The notes beneath the pieces were generated by a model. That model ran no database searches. It was not told the origin of the DNA and was given only the letters and a program-made list of their open reading frames with translations. From positions 1-47,144 of the IMG/VR virus record IMGVR_UViG_3300005747_000802: a DNA stretch of 47,144 bases; one strand, written 5' to 3'. Shown here in pieces: positions 24,624 to 36,100 of the stretch. Both the position numbers and the translations under genes were made by a program. This DNA comes from a virus. Numbering within the stretch: the stretch's first letter is position 1; each line of letters opens with the position of its first letter.

Positions 24624-24660
24624 AAAAAGAAAGGGGAGACTTTGACATCTCCCCTTTTTA
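24624..24660. terminator. bidirectional terminator between converging operons
   Basis: GGGGAGA (24633-24639) pairs with TCTCCCC (24648-24654) across an 8-base loop. The stem is flanked by A-rich sequence (AAAAAGAAA) on the left and TTTTT on the right, so each strand ends in a U-tract. It lies between the last plus-strand gene and the stop of the 1652-residue minus-strand gene and can end transcription from both directions. Confidence 0.85.
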
Positions 24661-24695
24661 CAAGCACCAAAAAAAATTTGCGTTGCTCTGACCTT

Positions 24696-27600
24696 TTAAT
24701 TAGTAAACATTTTCATCATATCTAATGCTTCTTTAGGATTAGCAGTATACCCATTAATACCTAAAAGTTTTAAACCTTTTATTTTCAATTTATTATCTCC
24801 CTTTTTAGCCATCCCAGACCTTCTCTCATAAGTTTCAAAAGGATTTGTTAACTGTATAAGAAGTCTCATAAGTTTTTCTACAACACTATAAGCAATTGTA
24901 GGTGTTCTAAACATTCTAAGAGTGTCTAAAGGATTAAAGAAAAACATCATTTCTGTTCTTACTCTATAAGCTAAATAGTAAGGATAATATAATAGACTAT
25001 CTTCATCCTCATCATCAGTCATTTTTCCAAAAGCAAGACTTAAAATCATTAAAGCAACTATAATACCCATTTCTGTTAGAGTCCTTTTAACATTTTCTTT
25101 TTCTAAAGATGTTAATTGAGATTCTGTCCCAGGAGTCAAAAACTTTCTTAATTCTGTAAAATCATTCAGCATTAAATTGGCAAAAGTTTTCCAGTAACCT
25201 TCTAACAATTCACCTGACTCTTGTTCTACTCTCATACCAGAAAATCTTCTCATGAATCCAGGTACAACAAATTTTCTATACATCATTAATAATTTTCCTA
25301 CAGAGTATCTTTCTAATAAAGGAGAATCAAATGAATTGTATACACCATGCATATCTTTATTAATTCTATGCAAAGAACTTTGTACTTCAGATATTACTAA
25401 CTGATTACCTACTTTTTTACCATTAACTATAGTATTTGGGTCTATGGTTAATTTACCATCTTTTCCAACAGAATAAGCTTCTAATAAGTTTATTTGCTTA
25501 CCATTTAAAGTAGCAGGAGTAGATAACATTTTAGCTATCATAGCTGTTACTTGAACTTGATGCTCTCCTTTATGTTGTAAATAAAACCAAGTGTCTTTAC
25601 TCCAGGCTTTTTTCATACCACCCATAGTAAGTTTTCTACCAAACTTATCCTTATACTCTCCCTGTAAAGCATCATAAATATCTACTAGCTGTCCTAACTT
25701 AGACTTATTAACAGGGTTTGTAAAATCTTTAATAAAATTTACCTCATTCTTTTCATACTGTACTAAAGCTTTAGCCCAGTTTTTAGTATTAAAATGCTTA
25801 CCTGCTGCAGACTCAATTAGATTAGACAAGTTACCAACTACCACGTTAGCTGCAGATAATAAAGGATTACCACCTATTTGAGTAAAAGATGCAATTCCCA
25901 TCAAAGAGCCTACTATTTTGTTAGCATCTTTTCCATAAATTATTTCTCTTTTGCTGTTCTTGCCGTATATATGGTGAGCTATTAATTCTGTTAAAGCAAA
26001 TTCTATATTACTTTGACCTTCTTTTTTATCAGGTACTTCCATCCCTAATGCTTTAGCTGCTCTACTTAATACTTTTCCTGCAGTACCAGTTTCATTTGGT
26101 TTTGTTTTCTGCACAGTTCTAAGTAAAGAATCTCCTAAAGATTTTAATTCTACTCTAGCTTTATATTGTAAAGAAGCATCATAAAATCTCATAGTAGAAG
26201 AACCTAAGTCTAAAGATACATCTTCTATATCCATAGGTTGCATATAGGTCAAAGGTATAACTTTATTCTTTGCACCATACATTTCTATATCTTCTGAAAC
26301 TTCTTGATAAGAACTACCAAACTTATATTTAAGATAATTCACTATTCCATTCTCTCTAACTCTGTCATTAGATACCTTAGCAATTGAAGGTACTTTAAAA
26401 GAAGTAGATAGATTTACTTCTGGATAATTTTGTAAAGCAGAAAAATGGTAATACATTAATAAATCATAATACTCTTTTTCTTGAGCAGTAAAATTATCTA
26501 TAGTGTTATCTTTAAAATTTGCATTAGGCATAGACAACTCACCTTTAGCTGCAGCTGCTCTCATCCATCTATCAGTCTTTTGCTCATTACCTCTAAATAT
26601 TTCAAGTCTTTCTGCTCTGATTGTTTCTAAACCTTTTATCATTACTACTGTTTCTTTAGTAATAGGATTAGTTACAGTTACATCTTGCATAGGAAGGTTG
26701 GTAGTATTATTTTTATACCAAGACTTTCTTACAGATGAAATCTCATCTTGAGTAGCTCCAGTCTCTTCCATTTGTTTTAAAGTTTCATAGAGTTCATTTC
26801 TAGCTAATCTGTATTTTTCAAAATCAATATTTGATACATAGCTATAATGTTTTCCTACTACTTTGTAGAACTTTTTATTAAACTCAGTCACATTACCTTG
26901 ATTAATACCTAAAGATTTCTGATAGTCTCTAAACTTCTCAAATCCTTTTGTAAAATCCATACTTGCTTCCCAGCTAGTTATCCTAGCTCTTTCAAATGCC
27001 TGCTTTATTTTTCTAGTAAAATTGGCTAGTACTTTGCTAGGGGATTGTATAAAAGGTCTAACCCATAAATCCACAAAATCAATATCTTGCTCTGCTCCAT
27101 ATAGTAATTCTTTTTTAAAATCTTTAGCATCTAAACCACTTTGATCACCTAATTTTTCTATTAGATTTTTCAAATTAGTTATCTTATTTTTTTGACGAAC
27201 TAATACTCTTTGAGGTTTACCATCTTTTTTACTTTGTTCATATACTCCTTGAGCAGCTTCTAATTGTTTCTTTAGTTTTTTTATCTGCTCCTTTACTGCT
27301 GCAGAAAGTTCAGCAGATTGAGGACTAGCATCAGCTAGTACTTGAGCTTGTAAATCTACTAATAAATTGTTTATGTTATTCTTTTCAGTAGTAGACTTAA
27401 TAATTAACTGGTTAAGCTTATCCAAAGTACTTCCTTCAAATACTTCAATTGCTTCTTCCATTACTAATCTATCGTATATCTCTTTTATTTCGTCAAATAC
27501 TTTATCATAAAGATACATAGTAGACTGCAACTCTTCTGCTCTTTTTAACTTTTCTTCTATAGAATCTTTACTTTTAATCAAAAATTTGATGCTATCAGAA

Positions 27601-29654
27601 TATCCATAAAATTTACCTTCTTCCCCCTCAAATTGAGTAAAGGCATCATCAACAAATGCCTCTACAGCTAATAAAGGTTCCATAGTCTGTAGTCTATCTA
27701 TTAACTCTTCTACAAAGAAATCAGTCTTTCCTGAGTTCTTAAGCTCTATAGCTTTATTCTTTAAAGTCACTAGGATTTTCTCCATTAAAGAGTTGTATCT
27801 AGCATCTTCTCTAAAAGTACTTTTCTCAGAAGTTTGTACAGCTAAAGGTCTTACAAAGTTTAAATTAGGAGTAAGTTGTACTATATCTTCAAATTCCACG
27901 TCTTGAACTTCTCCCAAGTCTTCTCCTTGTTCATCTAAGTTGTCTAATTTTACTGGTAAAATATCAAGCTTAGGAGATACTTGAATTCCTAAAGAGTGAG
28001 CTAATCCTTTATAAGAACTCATAGAAGCAGTATGTCTCTTCTTCTTACTAATCTTATAAGAAGTATATTTATCTCCATGCACTGAGTTTATAGAGCTTTT
28101 TAAATCTACTATATGTAAAACTCCTTTATCATCTACTAAAGCAACATCTAAAGTACCTGCTACTCCTCCCCCCTCTACATCTGGGTTACCAATAGTCATT
28201 TGAGGTAATACAATATATCCTTGCTCTCTTTTCTCCTGAACCCAACCATTAAAGTAGTCATATACTTTTTCTATTACTTCATCTTTGATTAGAGCACCAT
28301 CTTCATAAGTCTCTGCTCTACTTCTAATAGTATTTTTTAAATCTTCATCTAGTTCTTTCTCTAAAATAACAGCAGATAAAATCTCATCTATTTGATTACC
28401 CCAACTTCTATTTTTAGTGTAGTCATTGTTGGTATCTTCAAAAGCATAATCTGGAAAAGTCTCTTGTATCCAGTTGGATACTCTCTTGTACAAATTACCA
28501 GATTTATCAGAATAATTAACACCATCATCTGACAAAGAAAAAGATTTACTTTCTAGCATTAATTTACTAGCTACTTCTTTTTGTTCTTTAGTTATGTTTT
28601 CTCCTGTAAATTGAGAAGTTAATATATTATAATCTTCTTGAGAAAGTTCATTATATCTTTCAGAAATTACTACTTGTCTAGTGTCAGTAACCATAGTACC
28701 TAACATCAAACCACTTAGCTTTACAGCTTCTCTTAGAGCTGAAGACTCATTTGAAAAACCTAAAATATCTAATAAACTATTTATAAGTTTTGTTAACCAG
28801 CTCTCATTATTGTTATTTTCTACCTCAGGTTTAATACCAGCTAAATACTCTTGTACTTCTTTATTTGTATATAAAGCAGTAATAAATTCTTCTACGCTCT
28901 CTGCAGCTTGTCCTAACTCTACACCATCTTTGATAGCTTGTTTTCTAACACTCTCCCAAAGAGACATAAATCTCATTATATTTGCATACTCTTTTCCTTT
29001 AAACATTGAAGGATTTTCTCTGTATGCTTTGAATATTCTAACAGTTCCTGCGTGAATTAATTCGTGTAGTAAAGTACTTTCTAAGTTTGTTGCTTGCCTA
29101 GAAACTCTAATTACATTTCTAGCCCCATCATAAACTCCATTTACAGAAATAGGATTACCATCTTCATCATTTTCTACAACATCATCTTGTACTACTATAG
29201 TAAGACCCTCGGGGATATGTTTTTGAATAAGCTTTAAAACATACTTAACTATTGGGCTAGCTCCTTTGTTAACTTGGTCTAGTACTTGTCTAAGAGTAAG
29301 CTCTGTAGGTTCCTGTCCTATCTTTTCACTTTCTCCTTTAAGTACTTCAGTATCACTATTAAAAGATCTTAAATTAACTCTAGCATCTGATCTCTTTTTT
29401 GTTTGAGCAGGTTTTTGATATTGTCTTCCAATTAGATCATTAGTATTTTTAGACCTAACCTCTGAAAAAGTCTGAGATTTAAACTTTTGACTATCTTTAA
29501 ATTCTTTAAGTTCAGAAGCTTTAGGTAAGTAAGTTTCTTCATTACCTGTTACTTTATTAAACTTCTTAATAACTAAGTTAAGCTCTAAATCATTAGAACC
29601 TAAAGAATTTTTTAAATCCTTGTATTCCTGTAAATTTCTGTTTATACAACTCAT
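24696..29654 (-). CDS. giant virion-type protein with zincin protease and PD-(D/E)XK nuclease domains
   Basis: 1652 residues. A zinc metallopeptidase motif LLHELIHAG (His197, Glu198, His201) lies in the N-terminal fifth. About 300 residues later a RecB-like nuclease core is visible: GTLDVALVDD (Asp503) and HIVDLKSS (Asp517, Lys519). Long charged helical/coiled regions follow (about 620-900). The C-terminal third contains hydrophobic helices (NPLLSAANVVVGNLSNLI; MGIIVALMILSLAFG near 1528-1543), suggesting membrane contact. It is the last gene of the giant-gene operon, 3 bases after the ferritin gene. Giant multi-domain proteins next to the RNAP gene are typical of crAss-like phages and are thought to be packaged and injected. 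The domain combination is read here; packaging is inference. Confidence 0.85.
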   Translation of the reverse strand: MSCINRNLQEYKDLKNSLGSNDLELNLVIKKFNKVTGNEETYLPKASELKEFKDSQKFKSQTFSEVRSKNTNDLIGRQYQKPAQTKKRSDARVNLRSFNSDTEVLKGESEKIGQEPTELTLRQVLDQVNKGASPIVKYVLKLIQKHIPEGLTIVVQDDVVENDEDGNPISVNGVYDGARNVIRVSRQATNLESTLLHELIHAGTVRIFKAYRENPSMFKGKEYANIMRFMSLWESVRKQAIKDGVELGQAAESVEEFITALYTNKEVQEYLAGIKPEVENNNNESWLTKLINSLLDILGFSNESSALREAVKLSGLMLGTMVTDTRQVVISERYNELSQEDYNILTSQFTGENITKEQKEVASKLMLESKSFSLSDDGVNYSDKSGNLYKRVSNWIQETFPDYAFEDTNNDYTKNRSWGNQIDEILSAVILEKELDEDLKNTIRSRAETYEDGALIKDEVIEKVYDYFNGWVQEKREQGYIVLPQMTIGNPDVEGGGVAGTLDVALVDDKGVLHIVDLKSSINSVHGDKYTSYKISKKKRHTASMSSYKGLAHSLGIQVSPKLDILPVKLDNLDEQGEDLGEVQDVEFEDIVQLTPNLNFVRPLAVQTSEKSTFREDARYNSLMEKILVTLKNKAIELKNSGKTDFFVEELIDRLQTMEPLLAVEAFVDDAFTQFEGEEGKFYGYSDSIKFLIKSKDSIEEKLKRAEELQSTMYLYDKVFDEIKEIYDRLVMEEAIEVFEGSTLDKLNQLIIKSTTEKNNINNLLVDLQAQVLADASPQSAELSAAVKEQIKKLKKQLEAAQGVYEQSKKDGKPQRVLVRQKNKITNLKNLIEKLGDQSGLDAKDFKKELLYGAEQDIDFVDLWVRPFIQSPSKVLANFTRKIKQAFERARITSWEASMDFTKGFEKFRDYQKSLGINQGNVTEFNKKFYKVVGKHYSYVSNIDFEKYRLARNELYETLKQMEETGATQDEISSVRKSWYKNNTTNLPMQDVTVTNPITKETVVMIKGLETIRAERLEIFRGNEQKTDRWMRAAAAKGELSMPNANFKDNTIDNFTAQEKEYYDLLMYYHFSALQNYPEVNLSTSFKVPSIAKVSNDRVRENGIVNYLKYKFGSSYQEVSEDIEMYGAKNKVIPLTYMQPMDIEDVSLDLGSSTMRFYDASLQYKARVELKSLGDSLLRTVQKTKPNETGTAGKVLSRAAKALGMEVPDKKEGQSNIEFALTELIAHHIYGKNSKREIIYGKDANKIVGSLMGIASFTQIGGNPLLSAANVVVGNLSNLIESAAGKHFNTKNWAKALVQYEKNEVNFIKDFTNPVNKSKLGQLVDIYDALQGEYKDKFGRKLTMGGMKKAWSKDTWFYLQHKGEHQVQVTAMIAKMLSTPATLNGKQINLLEAYSVGKDGKLTIDPNTIVNGKKVGNQLVISEVQSSLHRINKDMHGVYNSFDSPLLERYSVGKLLMMYRKFVVPGFMRRFSGMRVEQESGELLEGYWKTFANLMLNDFTELRKFLTPGTESQLTSLEKENVKRTLTEMGIIVALMILSLAFGKMTDDEDEDSLLYYPYYLAYRVRTEMMFFFNPLDTLRMFRTPTIAYSVVEKLMRLLIQLTNPFETYERRSGMAKKGDNKLKIKGLKLLGINGYTANPKEALDMMKMFTN

Positions 29655-29657
29655 TTT

Positions 29658-30146
29658 TTATAAGTATTTTTCTACATAGTGGTCGAAAACTAACATATCA
29701 GAAGTTAGTTTATATTGGTCTAATAAATCTAGGGCTTTACCAATTTCTTCATCTTGTTCTTTACAGAATCTTAATGCTAGTTCCTGCAAAGAGGGTTTCT
29801 TAAGTACTGTAGCTAATTCATACAGCTTTTCACATTGTCTAGTAATTTCTAATTCATGCTCTAAAGTTTTCTCTAATACATCTCCGCAGCTAGTAAATTC
29901 CATTACAGGAGATTGAATAGGTTTTAAATTAGGAGTAATGTTATAGTTAGTCAAATAATCTATTGCCCATTCTGCATGTGCTCTTTCTTCTTTTGCATAT
30001 TTATTATATAAATCAGATGTATTAGCATATCCTTTAGTCTTTAACCATAGAGACATATATTTATACAATCTAGAACTATATTCTTCTTGATTTATGCGAT
30101 GATTTACTACATCTATTATTTTTTCATTTAATAATTTATTTTCCAT
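29658..30146 (-). CDS. ferritin (FtnA-like, ferroxidase-competent)
   Basis: 162 residues, the normal length of bacterial ferritin. Aligning by eye with E. coli FtnA, all ferroxidase ligands are kept: Glu21 (in INQEEYSSRLY), Glu54 and His57 (KEERAH), Glu98 (LEHELEIT), Gln131 and Glu134 (KEQDEE). The four-helix bundle and the MSLWL and DYLTNYN landmarks are present. No rubredoxin domain follows, so it is not rubrerythrin, and it lacks the Dps subunit-interface ligand pattern. It should oxidise Fe(II) and store iron, probably as a 24-mer. The gene is wedged between the giant genes (6 and 3 bases), behind an A-rich leader, so it is expressed with virion proteins. Confidence 0.93.
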   Translation of the reverse strand: MENKLLNEKIIDVVNHRINQEEYSSRLYKYMSLWLKTKGYANTSDLYNKYAKEERAHAEWAIDYLTNYNITPNLKPIQSPVMEFTSCGDVLEKTLEHELEITRQCEKLYELATVLKKPSLQELALRFCKEQDEEIGKALDLLDQYKLTSDMLVFDHYVEKYL

Positions 30147-30152
30147 TTTATT

Positions 30153-33100
30153 TTATTTAAAACATTTTGTTATTTCTTCTTCAACTTCTTGAGGAGACAG
30201 CCCTAAACTATCTGCCCAGTCCATTAATTTTCGTTGTTTTTGAATAGGATTATTTGTTAATTCAAAAATATTATTCTCAACTAATACTTTAGAATATTTA
30301 CCTGACAATTTACTAAATAAATTTCTAGCCTCAGGAGAATTTCTATCTATTTTAGTAGCAGGTGTAGAAGATGTTCCAACCTCACTAACTTGTTCTACTG
30401 GTCCTAAAGCAGTTTTTAAAATATTTTTATATCCTTCTATTTGAGCCTCACTTAACTTACTTCCACGATTTCCTGCAACATTAAGAACTTTTACTCTATT
30501 ATCAATTAAAAAAGCAGAGAGCTCTTCTGCTGTAGGATTTACAATATAAGGTTTATTGTTTTTCTTTAATAAACTTACAGTAAGTTTAGAACCTGCAGAA
30601 TTTACATTTCCAAAAATTACAGTAGCATCAGATGATTTTACATTTTGTTCTGTGCGAGGGTTGTAATCAGAAGAAGCATCTTCAGTTAATCCATATTCTT
30701 TTAAACTAGTATCTGAACCCTTTTCAGTTTTGTAGCCCTTAGGTGCTACTCCACCTGTTTCAATACCTAGAGCTTTAGCTACTTCTAAACCTAATCTGTC
30801 TGCACCAGTCTGTCCACCAGAGATTACTTTAGTAACCTCACTAGTTTGTTTTGATGATTTTACTTTAGGTTCTTTCACTCCACTTTCTTTTAAGTATTGT
30901 TCTGCTAAAGATGCATAATCAGTTCCTGAAGCACTTCCTCCTTCAGTTGTAGAAGTTTCTTCTGTTACTGCTGGTTCAGAATACTTTAACACATTATCAA
31001 TAGACCACATATAAGGTAACACTTTTTCGTTGTAACCAAATTGTCTAGTCCTAACATACTGCGAAGATACAGAATTTAAATTGAAATCCAAAACATCTTC
31101 AGTAGAATTTTCAACTAATTTTGCATTTTCTATACTTTCATCTATATTATTTGTAAAATAACCTTTGTAAGTAAGCTGAGTGTTATTAATAAAATCTCTT
31201 ACTACAAAATGACCTTTTAAGGTAGGGTGGTAAGAAATAGTTTTACTTATTCTATATGTTCCAGCACTTTTTCCACCATTAATTTTAAGTACAGTTGGGT
31301 TAATAATTTTATGAGTTTTAGAGTTAAACTTTATACCATGAGAATTTAAAATAGTAGAGATAAGATTCTTGTATTCTTTTTTATCCTCGTCTTCTATATT
31401 TTTCATATTAGTAACAGAATGAAACTCCACTATTCCAGAGTCTATATCTTTAAAGAAAACTCTAGAATTCTTTTTGTTATCTTCTGAAATGTCAGTGCTT
31501 AATTCTTCAATTCTATCAGTAGCTTCTTTTATAACTTTAAAAGCTGTAGCGTTATCTATAAAATTTAAATTAAACTCATTACTTTTCATCAATGAGAACA
31601 TCAAAGAAGTTTCATACCTAAATTGTTGCATAGGCATTCCTAATAAATTTTCTATTTCTGCTTTATCTACTCCGTAAGGATTTAAAGTACTAAGATAATC
31701 TTTTAATTTTATAAGTCTATCATTAGTTTTAGTTAAGAAGTAAGGGTCAATATATCTTACATAAGAACCATTTTGGAAAGTTAATCCATTCTTAACCATC
31801 AAATAACTGATAAGTTTAGGGAATAAACTATCAATGTCTTTATCTCCCTTTTTATTTCTACCTATGATACTTAACTCAGCCATTAACTCTGCTACAAAAC
31901 TAGGGTTGCTACTAGTCCAAGAGTCAATTTCTACATCATACATAGTTCTATTAGAAGTCTCAAACTTAATAGGTTTAACTAATAGGTATTTTAAGAATTT
32001 GTTATTAGGATATTCTTCTCTAAGTTTATCTATTGTTACTTTGATAGATTTGTCAAATAATACTTCAGGGTTTAAATTTAGATGACTCCCCATTAATCTA
32101 GAAACCACAGCCTCATTTACTTTAAAAGCATTATCTGCAAATCTCATATAGTTTTCTTTAAATCCTTGTGTAACAGTATTTACTATGGATTTAAAAAATC
32201 TAGACTTTGAAATAAAGAATGAGTCAGAATTTTCTAATAAAGCTGCTGCAGCTTTTACTTCTTGACCTAAAAGAGTATTTGTAAATAAATTTAATATTTC
32301 ACTAGGGCCTGACTCTTCTGATTCTTTTATTTCTTTAATTACAAAATTATTTATATCATTAGTGTTCTTCTCAGGATCTTTTTTCACAACTTTTAAACCT
32401 AATGCTTTCAAAGGTTCTTCTAATTGTATCTCCTCAAAGCTGGATTTAAACCCTTTTATTAATGAAGACAGTTGAGCCATAGGTGTTACAAAGTCAGTAG
32501 AAAAATCTTCAGCATTTAAAAAAGCATCTACAACTGCTAATTGTATTGAATAGTTTTCTAACATTTCTTCCTTAGAAATACTTCCTTCTTCTACATTTAA
32601 GATAGAGATTAATTTTTCATAAAATTCATTAGTATTTTCTATTACTTTAGAATCAAATCCTTTACTTTCAAAAGCTGCAATTTCATTTTTACTAAATCCT
32701 TTTTTAGATAAGAAAGAGTTTATAATAATACTTCTCATAGCTGATTTCTTATCCTTACTATCTTTAATTATTTTAGAATACTCTTCAGCTTTTTTAGTCT
32801 TAATATTAGAGTCTAGAATACTTTTAATATTATTTAACTCAGCTACCATTTCTTGTGCTGCAGCTGTTAACATTATTTCTGGACTAACTCCTTGTCCAAT
32901 TTCTGATAATACTATATTCAATATACTAGGAGTAAGATTAAATACAGCAGCATCTTGCTCATTAGCATTATCTGTCATATTAGAAAGAAGAGCTGAGATA
33001 ACATCATTAATTCTTACTTCTTCTTTAGTTTTTAAAGATAATACTGTATCACTTTTAAAACCATTTCCTTTGAAATAACTACCTCCAGAAAAATTAGCTT

Positions 33101-36100
33101 GTCTTAATTTTTGAAATAAAACATTAAATAAAGCTGCTGGTCCAATGTTTTCAGCACCTACTAAAATATTTCTTCTTGACCTTCTTTTAAAATTTCTAGA
33201 AAAAGAATTTTTTCCTGACTCAACTGAAACTTTCCCTTCATTTTCAAGCCTAGTTCTAAGGTCTTTAATAATAGTCATACTAGCAGGTGTAGCTGCAATT
33301 TTCTTATTACCTTCGTTACTGGCAAGTTGAGTCTCTAATCTATGTAATAAGTTGTTAGTCTCTTTTTGGTTTAAACCTTTTATTTCAGAAAAGTTTTTGC
33401 CTTTATAATTTTTCAAGTTGTCTCTAACTTGACCTTTATATTTTTTACTAAACTGAGCAGGAGAAATATACAACTCATTTTGTTGTAAAGCTAGTTCCTT
33501 AGCTCTTTCATTTAGTTTTAATAATTTTCTAAGCCCTACACTTTGAGCTTTTTCAGCGTTTTGTAAAAAGAACTCAGACAAAGTATCAAACATTGACTCA
33601 TTACCTTCCATAAGAGCTTTAAATGTTTTATTTACACTTAAGTACTCTAATTCTTTTTTGTATTCATTTGCAAGATTGTTTTTGATACTTTCAAATAATT
33701 CTTTGTATCTATCGTTATCCTTAACATTTTTTTCATGCAAATATTGTAGGTATTCTGAATGAGCTTTTTCTAAAGCTTTGTCTATAGTTTTTTCTTTTAG
33801 ATAGTCTCCATAGATAACTTGTTGTTGTAAGTCATTGACATACCACTCAAATGCTGTAGCAAATAAGGAGTCAATATCAAAGTCAGCACCTGATAACTTA
33901 ACAACCTCAAAAGGTAAGTGTATCATATTACCCATGTAAGAAGGTACAGTATCTACTATTTTCATTACTACCATTGAGTGCTTATCTTGTGTAGGAATTC
34001 TTACACCCAACTGTAGTAATATTTCTGGTCTAATTACATCTCCCTTTTTAAGTCCAAATTTATTTAAAACTTTTTCAGACACAATAACTTCAGAAACATA
34101 AGCATTCAAAGTATCATCCCATACTCTGTGTCTTAACCTGTGTTCTACATTTCCTTTTGTTTTGTTTCCTAAAGTTTTAGTTACAAGATGATACTCACCA
34201 TTTACAAATATTACTTTAGATTTATCTTTTTCAGATAGTTTGTTAAATTCTTCTTCAGTTATTACTTTAGAATTGTGTTGTACTTTAATTCCAAAGTCAG
34301 AAACTAATGTATATTTGTTACCTGCTTTTTTATGAGCTAATACCTTTTTAGATAAAAATGACAGGTACATAGCCTGGTATTTCTTCTGTATTACAGGTAG
34401 GTCCATACTATACTTAGGAGTTTCTCCTTGTAAACCTTGGAATAAAATAGACATCAAAGGGTCCTCTGTAGATTGCTCCATAGAAGCTCTCATAGAAGAC
34501 ATTAACTGTTCCCAATTAGGGTCTACCAAATTACCATCTATATCTATATTAAATAAAGAAGGAATTTTAACCTCTTCTAATCCTTGTTTTATTCTTTCTT
34601 GTTGTATTTGAAGAAAAGCTTTTTGTAGCTCAGTAGGATTAGTATCTTGGTCCATAAAATAAGCAGTCATTATTTGATCTTGCTCTGTCCAAATTAACTG
34701 AGATTTTTGTGAACCATCTACAACTTCTACTTTAAAACCATCTGTATTAACTTGCTCTCTAATAGTAGAAGAAGATAATTCCTGGACTAGAGAAAGGTCT
34801 ACTCTTCCATTATCAACTTTATTAATATTAGATTTAAAAGTTTTTACTGCAGAATCAAAAGTAATAAAATCTAGCTCCTGTCTGTACTGTTTTTGTAATA
34901 AATCATATAATACTTCTTTACCAGGCAAAGGTTCAAAAATATTATTAAAGATTACATCATACTTTTTATTTTTCCAAGCTTCCAGTAACTCTTCTTCTGT
35001 AATATCAGTTTGTTTTAATTTAGCAACCTGAGATATAGTAAGAGTATGTAAAGATGTTTTAATATAACTAAACATATCTCCTTGTACAATCTTTTTAGGT
35101 TGTAAAGTAGCATTGTTAGTTTCTAATGTTTTTAACTCTTGACTAGAAAGAGGAGTCACTAAATCTAATCCCTTATCTATTTTAGTTAAAACTTTTTCTA
35201 CTGTATTAGTTACTTTTCCTAAAGCTCTTAAATATTTTGTTAGAAAACTTACCGTACCTATACTTTGTGCATCTGTACTATCTACAGGCTTTTGTTTATC
35301 AGAGTCTATTAACTCTTTATCTACTCCATGTCTTGTAGCTTCAAAAGCAGAAATTAACTCTTCTTGAGATTCTACTATAGCATATTTAACATTGCCAACA
35401 TGCATAGAAGGTCCATTAGCAATTAATTCAGCATTTCTTTTAATAACATTTTCATGGTTTTTAAATTTAGCTGCATAGTTACCATGAATATATAAATTAA
35501 ATTTGAAACTATTTAAAAAGTCTGTAACAAAATATTCTCTTAACTTAGAAAGATTTACTTGTCCATTTCCAATATAAGACATAGGAATAGTATCAGACTT
35601 GTACTCACTATTCATTAGACCACTATCTATAAGGTCTTTCTCATATTGAGAATATTCTTGTGATAAGTATTGGTCTAGTTGTTCTTTTACTGTGTTTTCA
35701 TTATCTAATTTAGTATCTAAATCAAATGTATCTTTTGATAATAAATCTTCAAACTCAGCAGGAAAATTAAAAAACTTGTTACCTCTTGCAGTATTAATAT
35801 CTATTAACCCAGTTGTTTCATCTATCTTTCCATGATAATCTGGAGAGTATTTTATTTTAGACTTTTTAACTTCGTCATCTCCATTTAGTATTTCAACTTC
35901 TTTTCTTACTCTTTTAATAGAAGCTATCTCATGAGACAATAAAGAAAACATCTCTTGAGCACCAGTTTCATTTAAAAAGATAGGGCTTTTCTTACTTTCA
36001 GTAATATAAATATCTGCTGGCATTAATACAGACAATACAGTAGACTTACCTTCATTTTGACCTAAATGTACCCATCTAAGTTTTTGTTTTATAACTTCTC

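Noticed and set aside
28681-29055. Open frame on the plus strand opposite the 1652-residue gene, and similar antisense frames opposite the other giant genes
   Set aside because: They lie fully inside long conserved-looking frames on the other strand, have hydrophobic compositions typical of antisense translation of Lys/Glu-rich genes, and show no domain or leader.
29658-30146. Rubrerythrin or Dps instead of ferritin
   Set aside because: No rubredoxin cysteine pairs, and the ferroxidase ligands are all within one four-helix bundle in the FtnA order.
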